DNA of 22,887 nucleotides from Chara braunii (GCA_003427395.1 BFEA01001103.1:1841-24727), one strand, 5' to 3'. Numbered from the stretch's first letter, positions 9,844 through 19,433 are shown. Made by a program: numbers and translations. The notes: generated by a model not told the origin, from the letters alone.

Positions 9844-9844
9844 N

Positions 9845-9917
<73 letters not shown>
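9844..9917. repeat. Ambiguous base and (GA)n tract bridging to element B
   Basis: A single N is followed by about 33 GA units and AAGAG, then the element B LTR. The N marks a poorly supported join, and tract length is unreliable. It probably stands for part of the element C LTR microsatellite region. Confidence 0.7.
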
Positions 9918-10638
9918 TGTTACATGCCCAGTTGGGCGATGTACATAATCAACCGAGGATTGTGATAAAAAGGACTGACTGGACAATGCAGTGCAAGTGA
10001 AATCTCAACAAACATTGTATATTCTGATACATACAAAAATAATGCTTTATAGCGCAGTGGAGGACTTAGATACAAGTCCTGACCTGACCGGGACTGACCT
10101 CTGTAAGACAGCGCAGCAGAATGCTAGAATACCAATGACTAGCCCAATCATTGTTGCAACGCAGACCAAACATACATCCTCCTCCTCACAAGGTGTGAAG
10201 GGACCTGGCGCTATACACAGGAAGAAGGCGCTAGGCCCAGATCATGCACAAACGAAGAGGACGGGAACAAACGAAGAAGAGGGGGAGAGATGGGAGTGTT
10301 GTCAACACCAAGACTTTGTTACAAGTCCCAAATAACCCCTCGTCAAAATGTCTGAAGCCCAAATGTCGAGTCTGGATCCAAATGTCACCAAGCTCTCTCT
10401 TTCTCTCGTAGTTTGCTGATGCAGTGAAGTCAGGTAGTGAGAGGGTGAGAGGGAGATGGTGCACTGAGAAGAGGAAGAAGAAGAACTCTCTCTCTCTCTC
10501 ATATTCCAGGTACTAACCTGTGAAGATGGCGCTGTGCTGTAGGTACCTCGAAAGCGAAGCTGGAGCTATGGCACTGCAGGTAAGTATCCCTGGCCTCCGC
10601 CCAATCTCTCTCTCTCTAGTACTACTCTAGCTCCTACG

Positions 10639-10708
10639 GCGCCCAACGCTGAACACTACTGCTAACGCTACTAGCGCCCAGTGCTGCAGACTACTGCTAG
10701 CGCTACAA
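10639..10708 (-). repeat. 35-bp tandem repeat, two copies, in the 3' LTR of B
   Basis: Units at 10639-10673 and 10674-10708 begin GCGCCCA and end GCTACTA or GCTACAA. The 5' LTR holds three copies. Confidence 0.85.
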
Positions 10709-10837
10709 CTATTCCTGCAGCGCTCCTCCCGAGTGCTGCTGCCGAATCTTGAAGACTACCTCCTGCCTCCTAAACTGCACGTGAAGTGCCTGGGAAGTAC
10801 CTAGGAACTACCTACCCGCCTGCAGGGCGGGCCAGTC

Positions 10838-10845
10838 CTATATAG
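10838..10845 (-). promoter_or_regulatory. TATA box of the element B LTR
   Basis: The palindrome CTATATAG lies in a GC-rich surrounding. The matching place in the 5' LTR, which would drive element transcription, reads CTACTTAG on the plus strand (18607-18614), so that copy has lost the box. Confidence 0.6.
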
Positions 10846-11072
10846 TGTTGGCCCGTCCAGGGGGCTGCTCTTGCCAATGCCGAAACGTGCCAGACCCTGG
10901 CGTTGAAGCTCAACCAGGGGTTGTCTTGAGAACAGGCCCGAAATGGCCTGTGCTAAAACCCTGGTTTGTTGCCTGCATTTCGGGAAGGGTCGAACTGATG
11001 AGGGCCTGAAACTGGCCCTCAGTTTCAGGCTAAAAACACTCAGGGTCGGAAAGGCCCTGATTTAGCCTGTAT

Positions 11073-11156
11073 CGACACATGGCCCGTAGGCCCTTGTTTT
11101 CAGGCTTTTCAGGCTGAAACGACACGGGGCCTGTAGGCCCTTGTTTTCAGGCTTTT
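11073..11156 (-). repeat. Duplicated block in the U3 region of the element B LTR
   Basis: Positions 11073-11109 and 11120-11156 repeat a ~37-bp block with a GGCCTGTAGGCC-like palindrome and TTTTCAGGC, at a 47-bp period. The counterpart in the other LTR is at about 18836-18926. Such U3 repeats often act as enhancers, but no function is shown here. Confidence 0.7.
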
Positions 11157-11205
11157 GGTCTGAAAACGTCACGTGCCTGAAAGGGGGCCCGCGCAGCATG
11201 TAACA

Positions 11206-11218
11206 CCCCCCCCTCCTT
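11206..11218 (-). other. Element B polypurine tract
   Basis: On the minus strand AAGGAGGGGGGGG directly precedes the TGTTACATG start of the 3' LTR. The integrase stop lies only a few bases upstream, at 11225. Confidence 0.88.
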
Positions 11219-11224
11219 ATGAAG

Positions 11225-12779
11225 TCAAGCCGGGGCGAGGGCGAAACTAACGATCTGAAGGTGGAACGTGGATGCGGGTGTGACGTGGAGCCGAAGATAC
11301 CGGCTTGCCTTGCATCTTGCGTCGTAGCGCGCGAGAACATCCGGAGTTGTTGCTTGGAGTTCCGCACGGGTCAACCAACGGTCAGCTCTGTGACCGCAGT
11401 ACGCAAAGTGTACCAAGTACTTGGTTGGCCTGTTGCCGTAGCGCCGCTGGGAGATGATGTTGCCGACCTTTTGAAAACCGTCCATAGAGGGTGGGTCTTT
11501 CGATCGTCGCCCGGGAAAATCGTCATGTTCCGCTGGTGTGTAAAGAGCCAACTTGGAGCAATGAAAGACCGGGTAGACGGGCAAGTGGCCGGGCACCTGA
11601 ATGGTGAAGGAAGGTCCCTCGGGTGCATCCCCAGCGGGTGCCACGATCGGCCAAGGCCCCATCCATTTCGGGAGGAGCTTGCAAGAGATATCTTGTTCAA
11701 GGCTGAATTCCGCGGCGGAAACCCAAACGAGATCGCCGGCACGGAATGGGCAAGCAAGACGCTGGCGATTGGCCTGTTGGCTCATGCGTTGCTGCGTCTT
11801 GGCCATCTGGTCGCGTGCATTGAAAAGTAGCTCTTGCATCTAACGCAAGAAAAAAAATGTTCGTGGAATGATTGTGTCCAACGGTGAAGTGACCGGCGAG
11901 CCGTGCTCGAACTCGAAGGGCGACATCCCGATGGTCGGGTGGATGGACGAGTTGTATGCCAACTCGACATCCGGCAGCTGCTCAACCCAATCCTTTTGGT
12001 CGGGACATATGAGAATGCGAAGGAGAACTTGTGCAGTCTCATGCGCCCTCTCCGTTTGGCCATCGGTTTGGGGGTGGCGAGCCGAACTTGACTTGAGAGA
12101 TGAGCCCCATCGCTTGATGAGCGCCAACCAAAAATCGGACATGAACCGAGTGTCGCGGTCGCAGACGATTTCCTTGGGGTAACCTTTGGTTCGAATCCAA
12201 CCGGCGTAAAGAACCTCGGCTAACTCCGGTGCCTTGGCATGATAGCGGCAAGGCAAAAACATGGCAAACTTGATGAGTCGGTCGACCACCATGAGAATCC
12301 CATCCACTCCGGTCTTGTGCTTGGGGAATGGACCGGTAATGTCCACGGCAATCGCTTCCCTTCGCCGCAAGGGGACCGGTAACGGTCGCTACTCGCCGTA
12401 CCGATGATGGTTGCGGGATTTGCAGCGTCGGCAAACCTCGCATGGCTCGCAATAGCGTGTGACGTCACCGAGAACGTCGGACCACCAAAATCGCTCGCGA
12501 AGTCGGCCAATCGTGCGATTGACTCCAAAGTGTTTGGTGGCGGGAGCATCGTGGAACTCGCCAAGAAGCTATGTACGCAAGTGAGGGTCACTCGGTACGC
12601 AAAGAAGGTCCTTCCCCAGCGTGTGGACAAGCAAGTACCCCTCTTGGATCCGGTAGTGAGAAGGCGCCGGATTAGGAGAGGAATAATTCACGTACTTGTC
12701 GCGAAACTCGGGGTCGGCTTGGTAGTCGCAGATGAAGCTGTCCCGCAGGTCGTCGTCGATCTCGAAGGTTGAATAGACA
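11225..12779 (-). pseudogene. Element B integrase with GPY/F module and chromodomain
   Basis: One reading frame runs the whole length but is cut by TAG codons at 12569-12571, 12389-12391 and 11840-11842. The zinc finger shows EFHDAPATKHFG and then CEPCEVCRRC. Numbering from the codon at 12370, the core has D10 (VDITGPF), D71 (CDRDTRF) and E107 (HPQTDGQTE), a D-x60-D-x35-E arrangement. The C-terminal part (11225-11839) has the GPY/F region (KWMGPWPIV, FHCSKL). It ends in a chromodomain-like segment (VGNIISQRR, then KYLVHFAYCGHRADRWLTRAEL), which in this lineage is thought to steer insertion to particular chromatin. The protein is split only by nonsense changes. Confidence 0.94.
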
Positions 12780-13330
12780 GCGGTACAATGATCCGGATGC
12801 CATGAAAGAGCATCCGCAAAACGGTTCGACTTCCCCTGAATGTGATCAGGAAAGAAGTCGAACTGGTCGATGAAAGCCATCAATAGGGTGATGGTGCCGT
12901 TGACGGTGTCTTGGGTCTTGTAAAAGGCCAACGGATCGTTGTCCGTTACCCATCGGAATTGACTTCGACCAAGGAGGAAGTGTCACCACCGCTTGAGCAC
13001 GTGCACGAAGGCGAGGAGCTCCTTGCCTCGCATTATCAATGGAGTGCACGACGGGCACTTTCTTGCTGAAGTACTCGACCGGGTGCCAGTCCATGCCATC
13101 GTGTTGCTCGAGGACAACACCAATGCCACAGCCGGACGCATCCGTAGTGACGCGCGTTGGCAATAGCGGGTCGTATATGCGCAAGACCTCCGCAGATAAT
13201 AGCGCAGCTTTGAGAGCCAAAAATGATTCCCGTGCATCCTCTCCGAAGTCAAACGGCCGATCCTCGCATTGAAGCTTGGACAAGTGGGCCGCAATCTTCG
13301 AGTATCCCCTTGATAAAACGTTGGTAATAG
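12780..13330 (-). pseudogene. Element B RNase H, frameshifted with one nonsense codon
   Basis: The segment RVTTDASGCGIGVVLEQHDG carries the first catalytic Asp, and the end motif FADALSWHP (12800-12830) carries the last. That motif usually reads ALSRHP; Trp for Arg fits a CGG to TGG change. The frame enters from RT through an extra base in a four-C run (13306-13309 on the plus strand). It slips again near 13028-13036 and is stopped by TGA at 12983-12985, probably from CGA. From there it shares the integrase frame. Confidence 0.9.
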
Positions 13331-14181
13331 CCAGCAAGGCCAAGGAACGAACGGACATCCGTGACGTTCCGCGGCTCCGGCCACTCTTGGATGGCTTGAA
13401 TCTTGTCCAATAGTGGACTGATGCCCTCCAGTGTGACAAAATGGCCCAAGTATTCCAGCTCTTGCCAGACAAATTCGCACTTGTCGCGGTTGGCCTTGTA
13501 CTTGGCGAGGCGGAGCGTCTCCAATACTCGTCGAAGGTGCTCAAGATGATCCTCCAATGACCGGCTATAGACGAGAATGTCGTCTAAGTAGACCAGCACG
13601 AACAGGTCCAACATCGCACGAAACTCGTTGGTCATTGCTGCTTGAAAGGTCGTCGGGGCGTTGGTGTGGCCAAAAGGCATAACAACCCACTCAAAATGCC
13701 CGTACCGCGTCTTGAACGCGGATTTGTGGCGATCGTTCGGTCGGATTGAAATCTGATGGTATCTCGACTTCAAATCCAACTTAGAAAAATACTTCGCACC
13801 AACCAATCGCTCAAGAAGATCGTCGATACGAGGGAGAGGCCCGCATTCTTGACGGTTTGCGCGTTGAGTTTGCGGTAGTCGATGCACAATTGTAGATCCT
13901 TGTTCTTCTTCCGTACGAAGAGAACTGGCGAAGAAAACTGGAGCACTGTATGGAGAGCTACTAGGGCGGATCCAGCCCTTGTCCAACAAGTCATCGAGTT
14001 GCGCGAGGAGGACCGTAAGCTCCTCCTCGCTCATGCGATAAATGGAACCTTTTGGCGGCACGGCACCGGCCTCAAGAATGATCTCGTGAGAGATCGGTCG
14101 ATCCGACATCACACCGGTAGGTGACTCGAAGATGTCGGTGAACTCGTCAAGCACCCGCACCACACGGGGGTCCGAAGACAA
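13249..14181 (-). pseudogene. Element B reverse transcriptase, active site intact but frame broken
   Basis: The RT blocks appear in order: FESPTGVMSDRPI linker, [51 protein letters not shown], the YLDDI polymerase box (residues 198-202), LGHFV, and RSFLGLAGYYQRFI. Between residues 83 and 113 the frame is wrong. The family block LFVRKKNKDLQLCIDYRKLN lies in another frame at about 13840-13920, entered by a 13-bp tandem duplication (13916-13928 and 13929-13941) and left by a one-base loss near 13838-13844. The 3' end overlaps the RNase H frame at an extra base in 13306-13309. Confidence 0.94.
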
Positions 14182-14201
14182 GTCCGTGGGTGAAGAGTCG
14201 G

Positions 14202-15014
14202 CTACCGCAACGGGCTGTAGGAAGCAAGGCTGATTTCATCGGGCTGCTCGTAACCACAAGTAGCCTGGAATGACTTGGCCGTCACCACTTGGCACCGAAT
14301 CGAAGGGTGCGGAAGAGGAATAGTATGCGACACTTCGGCGCCGAAGGCGTCGCGAACGGTTAGAGTCTGCCGGTGGAAGTTGACCGTGTGATCCGCACTT
14401 GCAAGCCAAGGCATTCCCAAAATAATGTCAAAGTCCGTGTCCAAATTATCGAATGTCACCGGTTCGCATGCATGAGGTGCGAAATACACCGATACGGCCT
14501 CGATGTAGCGGTCGATAGGTTGCTGTGTCCTTCCGTCCGCCAACTTGATCGCCGTCGGGTTTGCCTTCCTTCGAACTTGTGCGCCAAGGCCAGCCTTTTG
14601 CATAAAGGCCTGGCTCATAAAATTGCGAGATGCGCCACTATCCAGAAAAGCGTTGCAGGACGCTTGCCTAACTTGGATGCGGACATAGAGGAGCGATGCG
14701 TTGTTGTCATCGTACCGCTGCTTGCGAAACTTGCGGGCCACCTTGGTAACATACGCAAGGATGTCCCCCACCACGACTTCGTCATCCGTCGACGAAGTTG
14801 GTGGTGCATAGAAGGATAAGTACGCGTGAAGATGAGCGCATAATGTTGCGCATTGCAGTCCACGCGAGCGGCCCGTGGTCGGGAGAGGAAGCCATGCGAA
14901 ATCCTTGGATGTGAGCGGGTCCAATACCTCTATGTTGAACTCGCGCGCCGAATCCGTGAAGAACCACTTGAAGACGATAAGTTGCCGTTGTCGGACAGAG
15001 AAGATGCCGCACAC
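14202..15014 (-). pseudogene. Element B aspartic protease region
   Basis: A 270-codon frame has the retropepsin motif DSGAS (residues 125-129) in the context AFLDSGASRNFM, and the flap-side motif FDIILGMPWL. All catalytic residues expected for this family are present. The N-terminal ~80 residues are linker. The link to the upstream nucleocapsid is in a different frame (short frames at 14930-15175 and 15196-15459). The frame ends at a TAG just before RT starts in another frame. The protease domain itself is uninterrupted; it is called a pseudogene because the polyprotein is broken. Confidence 0.9.
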
Positions 15015-15195
15015 ACGTCTTGTCCTTGAGCATGAGTACCCAGCGTAGGAACGAGCCAGGACGCATAGTCCTCAAAAGAATAAAGACGAGGAGGACTATC
15101 GACTTCCGCATGTGCCTCGGAACGAAGGGCGGTCACCCGCGAAGCGACCGGTTTCGAAGGCGTCGAGAGTGTCATCGAGTAACTCCCGGCGGTGC

Positions 15196-16738
15196 TCAGT
15201 TTCCCGATTTGCCCTTGCTTTTCAACTGGCAGGCCATTGTGTCGTGGAGATTGCTGTTACACCACAGACAATAGCGGAATCTCGTGTGTGCCTTGTATGC
15301 TTGCTGGGAGAGACCGTAGTGGGACCATGGGGCTGGAGCTGGTGCGCCGGGCCCGGTGCTAGATGCGGTGTTTGTCTTCACCTTATCGTGTCCTCGGCCT
15401 TTGTTGGGGCGGCCACCTTCCCGAGCAGCTGCGAGTCTGTCCCCTTCATTGGGAGACACGGCCTTGCTAGTTTGGTCATTTGCGTTGCCGCCGCGACCAC
15501 GGCCACTTTCGGCCGATGCTGATCTTTGCTCAGGCCTGGCGCAGAAGAACGCTAGAGATTCTTGGCCGACTTGTTCGTGACAATAATCTGCACGACCTTG
15601 TCGAAGAGCTCTGCCGGTGTCGTCAGGGTGTCCTCGACGTGAGTCAAGGCATTGCCCAACGCCAGATACAACCTCGAGATGAAGCAGTGTTTGATGGCCT
15701 TGAAACCCATTTGAATGTTTGGGATGGATGTCAAGCGTTGGTACTCGGCAATCCAGTGAACACTCGGCAACGTGCCTTGTTCGAAGACCATCAGCTTGTC
15801 CATTGCCTTGATCTCCGGCGGCTCTACTTGGAACCGCTTATGCCACGCCGCCTTTAGATTGTCCCAGCTGATCTTGGTGTGCAAGTTGGCAGCCACCACT
15901 CCGTACTTGGACAAAAGATTGTCTAGCCATGCTTGGCCCGCGCCCCCCCGAGCGGGAGTATAAGTACGCGTGATGCTTGTGCTCACTGACGTAGTGTAGC
16001 TGCAACTTGAGTTCGAACTTACGGAACCACGGAATCAGGTCTGTCTTCATCGAATCGCAGAAGATATCCTGATCATCGAACTTTGGAGTTGTCTCGCGTG
16101 GTTCCGATCTCGAGTGAGTGGGGGCAGTACAAATCCGCTGCTCCAACTGTTGCGTGGCGTTTTGCTGTAACTGCACGCCGTCCTTGAGGGTTCCGACGTC
16201 AATCTCCAATGCCTCGAGGCGATCGGAGGTCTTGGAAGAGCTGGCAACGGGGGCGGCAACTATTTGTTCCAGCTGTTGGAGGCAGCTGTTGACTTGGTCA
16301 AACACGTGATTGTGTGTCTGAACCTCGTCGTCGAGGTTGTGAATGTCCTCCTCCCGTGCAATGCATGTGGCCAGGAGTGAGATGGGAGAGGAGTAGAGCG
16401 ATCTTGTTTGCACTCTCTTCCAACTTCCCATTCTCAGCCTCGGTCCGCCAGTCCGCTGCCATTGTGAGCAAAGCTCGCTCTCCGCTGAATATTTTTTCAC
16501 GTCGTTGAAGTCGTTCTTCATCGGCAGCCTTTGCTGCTGCCTCGTCTTGCTGGCGCTGCTGTTCAATTGCCAACAGACGTGCCTTCTCGGCGTCCTCTGC
16601 CTTCTTCTTTGTTGAGGCTGCTACTGCATCCGACCGTTGCTTGGCTTCGATAATCAGCAGCAGCATCCGGGCCAGATAGGCCGCGTCCGTTTCCCCCGAC
16701 ATCTGGTCCATGACGGTTGTTTGTGAGCGCGTAAGCAT
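15196..16738 (-). pseudogene. gag: Element B gag, three or more frames
   Basis: The ATG at 16738 (a second Met is at 16711) opens a Lys/Glu/Ala-rich coiled coil to about 16390. A frameshift near 16370-16400 moves to the frame carrying a second heptad-rich stretch and the start of the capsid domain (PWFRKFELKLQLHYV). A seven-C run (15943-15949 on the plus strand) shifts the frame again into QAWLDNLLSKYG and the rest of the Retrotrans_gag fold, to a TAG at 15552. A Gly/Arg-rich stretch and a CCHC knuckle (CLWCNSNLHDTMAC, near 15220-15265) follow in another frame. It resembles element C gag in both the coiled coil and the WL..L capsid core. Confidence 0.9.
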
Positions 16739-17623
16739 AGACCAGGCTGGGGCCTGCTGACGTCGTACTCCCTACTGCTGACGTGGCACTGTTGTCGGCT
16801 GACGTGGCCTGCTGATGTGGCCTGCTGACGTGGTCTGCTGACGTGGTCTGCTGACGTGGTCTGCTGATGTGCCCTGCTGACGTGGTCTGCTGACGTGGCC
16901 TGCTGATGTGGCAACTCACCAATGCCGCCGCAGGGGGTACCCGGAGACAGATGGGTGGGATAAATCGCCCAGATAAGGAGCCACTAATCAAAAAAGAAAA
17001 GTTTGAACTTTGCCAAAAAATTTCGAGAAAATAAAAATCCCGAGTTTTGCAAGTTCCGTAGGTCTCCCAACCTCCCTTGAAGTGCAAAATTATCAATGAG
17101 AATTTTTTTTTTGACTTTCAGACTGCCGATGATTATCAGGTAGTGAAATCATAGAACTGCGAATAAGAAAAATTCCGAAAAGAAATAACGAGTATTCGGA
17201 CTTACTCAGATGAGAGTATTCGCAGTTTGGAAAATGGTACTGCAAGAGGGATTTCCCGTACCGTTTTTAAAAAAAACGAATCTCAGAAAAAAAATATTCC
17301 GGATTTCTAAATAACGGGAAATTGCAAAAGGAAATCGAAATTTTCGAAAAAAGATATTCCGGACTTTCCAACAACGAAATTTCGAATTTTCAGAAGAAAA
17401 ACGAAAATGGAAATTTCAGGTGTTGCGCTATTGCGATTTTCCACAACAGAAATAGCAGGAAAACAAAATCCAAGAAAAGAAGAAAAAATTTCGATTTTCT
17501 GCAGTGAGGTTAAAATCGTGATTTTGGGAGCTAACTAGTGTGCTCTAATCAATCAATCAAGACTAATCGGCTACTTAGTCCCCGCACACATGACAGATCA
17601 GGTTGTCCTGATTCACGCGTGGT
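16739..17623 (-). other. Element B leader between primer site and gag
   Basis: About 0.9 kb. Near the primer site there are three TTGA units (17545-17561). A long AT-rich stretch with many TTCCG/TTTCG-like words follows (16980-17520), then the 13-bp array next to gag. A 177-codon minus frame at 16563-17096 crosses the array and is probably not a gene, since it overlaps the gag start in another frame. Confidence 0.7.
16797..16913 (-). repeat. Nine tandem 13-bp units upstream of element B gag
   Basis: Unit on the plus strand: TGCTGACGTGGTC, with TGATGTGG variants. In the element's sense direction the core is CCACRTCAGCA. Two looser copies lie at 16753-16785. TGACGTGG is the known C-box/G-box hybrid of plant bZIP factors. 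The same core recurs upstream of element C gag, in the same sense orientation. Confidence 0.9.
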
Positions 17624-17635
17624 GCTCCGATACCA
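17624..17635 (-). other. Element B primer-binding site
   Basis: On the minus strand TGGTATCGGAGC follows two bases after the LTR end. It is identical to the sites of elements A and C. Confidence 0.92.
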
Positions 17636-17637
17636 AC

Positions 17638-18990
17638 TGTTACATGCCCAGTTGGGCGATGTACATAATAAACCAAGGATCCGCAATGTGATAAAAAGGA
17701 CTGAATGGACAATGCAGTGCAAGTGAAATCTCAAGAAACAGTGTACATTCTGATACATACTTAAATGGTGCTTTATAGCGCAGTGGAAGACTTAGATACA
17801 AGTCCTGACCTGACCGGGACTGACCTCAATCACATAGTGTAAGACAGCGCAGCAGAATGCTAGAATACCAATGACTAGCCCAATCAATGTTGCAACGCAG
17901 ACCAAACATACATCATCCTCATCACAAGGTGTGAAGGGACCTGGCGCTATACACAGGACGAAGGCGGCAGGCCCAGATCATGCACAGACGAAGAGGAGGG
18001 GAACAGACGAAGAAGAGGGCGAGAGATGGGAGTGTCGTCAACACCAAATCTTTGTTACAAGCCCCAAATAACCCCTCGTCAAAATGTCTGAAGCCCAAAT
18101 GTCGAGTCTGGATCCAAATGTCACCAAGCTCTCTCTTTCTCTCGTAGTCTGCTGATGCAGTGAAGTCAGGTAGCGAGAGGGTGAGAGGGGGATGGTGGAC
18201 TGAGAAGAGGAAGAAGAAGAACTCTCTCTCTCTAATATGCCAGTTACTAACCTGTGAAGATGGCGCTGTGCTGCAGGTACCTCGGAGGCGAAGCTGGCGC
18301 TATGGCGCTGCAGATAAGTACCCCTGGCCTCCGCCCAATCTCTCTCTTTCTAGTACTACTCTAGCTCCTATGGCGCCCAACGCTGAAGACTACTGCTAAC
18401 GCTACTAGCGCCCAGCGCTGAAGACTACTGCTAACGCTACTAGCGCCCAGCGCTGAAGACTAATGCTAGCGCTACTACTACTCCTGCAGCGCTCCTCCAG
18501 AGTGCTGCTGCCGAGTCCTGAAGACTACCTCCTGCCTCCTGAACTGCACGTGAAGTGCCTGGGAAGTACCTAGGATTTACCTACCGGCCTGCAGGGCGGG
18601 CCAGTCCTACTTAGTGCTGCCCGTCCAGGAGGCTGCTCTTGCGAATGCCGAAACGTGCCAGACCCTGGCGTTGAAGCTCAACCAGGGGTTGTCTTGAAAA
18701 CAGGCCCGAAATGGCCTGTGCTAAAACCCTGGTTTGTTGCCTGAGTTTCAGGGTGGGTCGAACCGGGCCTGAAAATGGCCCTCAGTTTCAGGCTGAAAAC
18801 ACTCAGGGACGGAAAGGCCTTGATTTAGCCTGAAACGACACAGGGCCTGTGTGCCCTTGTTTTCAGGCTTTCAGGCTTTCAGGCTGAAACGACACGGGGC
18901 CTGTAGGCCCTTGTTTTCAGGCTTTTGCCTGAAAACGTCACGGGCCTGAAAGGGGGCCCGTGCAGCCTGTTGCAGGCGCAGCATGTAACA
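17638..18990 (-). repeat. Element B 5' LTR
   Basis: 1353 bp, longer than the other copy because of an extra 35-bp unit and an 11-bp stretch near 17828-17838. The TATA position is degraded (18607-18614). Its outer end runs directly into (CA)n of the interrupted element C LTR. Confidence 0.94.
18373..18477 (-). repeat. 35-bp tandem repeat, three copies, in the 5' LTR of B
   Basis: Units at 18373-18407, 18408-18442 and 18443-18477 begin GCGCCCA and end GCTACTA. The first two are nearly identical, which fits a recent duplication after the two LTRs separated, or loss from the other copy. Confidence 0.88.
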
Positions 18991-18996
18991 CACACA

Positions 18997-19068
<72 letters not shown>
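18986..19068 (+). repeat. Compound (CA)n(GA)n microsatellite
   Basis: About 13 CA units, then about 26 GA units. The matching place in the element B LTR has only a short imperfect GAGAGAAAGAGAGAG. The first CA bases merge with the terminal ACA of element B. Confidence 0.9.
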
Positions 19069-19071
<3 letters not shown>

Positions 19072-19379
19072 TTGGGATTCAGACTCAACATTGGACAGAG
19101 AAGTTGGGGGGACTATTTGGGATTGATATCAGCGACAATTGGGTTGATGACATTCTCATCTCCTCCCTCCTCATCTGTGTATGAGCTAGGCCTGGCACCT
19201 TCGTCCTTGTGTGCGGCACCAGGTCATTCACACCGTGTGATGATGATGGTGTATGTCCAGTCTGCATTTCGACATTGATTGGGTCTGATCATTGGTATTC
19301 CAGTCTTCCGCTGTGCTATCTTGCTCTATCTGTGGAGGTCGGTTCTTGGTTCTGGTCTGTACCATCTTGGTATGCGACA
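18991..19379 (+). repeat. Element C 5' LTR, right part
   Basis: After (CA)n(GA)n (to about 19068) the sequence is collinear with the sense strand of the element B LTR: GACATTTGG, GAGCTAGGCCTGGC, ACACCGTGTGATGATG, ATTGGTATTCCAG. It ends ACA at 19379, three bases before a primer site. Together with 8816-9597 it reconstitutes one LTR of at least 1171 bp. Confidence 0.87.
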
Positions 19380-19382
19380 GTT

Positions 19383-19394
19383 TGGTATCGGAGC
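19383..19394 (+). other. Element C primer-binding site
   Basis: TGGTATCGGAGC lies three bases after the LTR end at 19379. It fixes the orientation of element C and shows that 18991-19379 is the end of a 5' LTR. Confidence 0.9.
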
Positions 19395-19433
19395 AGACCT
19401 ATGGAAAGAGGATCTGCCCAATCAAGAAACCAA

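Larger units (their letters stand above)
9918..11205 (-). repeat. Element B 3' LTR
   Basis: 1288 bp, next to the polypurine tract. It contains a CTATATAG TATA box (10838-10845), two copies of a 35-bp repeat (10639-10708) and a duplicated GC-rich U3 block (11073-11109 and 11120-11156). It lacks an 11-bp stretch present near 17828-17838 in the other copy. Confidence 0.93.
9918..18990 (-). mobile_element. Element B: near-complete Ty3/gypsy chromovirus-type retrotransposon, minus strand
   Basis: Two LTRs share the ends TGTTACATGC and GCATGTAACA, a perfect 10-bp terminal inversion. On the minus strand the order is 5' LTR, primer site, leader, gag, protease, RT, RNase H, integrase-chromodomain, polypurine tract, 3' LTR. 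The LTRs differ by about 7% by eye over the part compared. The element lies inside the 5' LTR of element C. Catalytic motifs are canonical, but stops (12983, 12569, 12389, 11840) and frameshifts break pol and gag. The flanks are microsatellite or artefact, so a target duplication cannot be verified. Confidence 0.95.

Noticed and set aside
11219-11830. Plus-strand 203-residue frame
   Set aside because: It is antisense to the integrase C-terminus and chromodomain of element B, which have clear family motifs.
16797-16913. CRISPR-like array
   Set aside because: Units are 13 bp head to tail with no unique spacers, and the setting is a eukaryotic retrotransposon leader.
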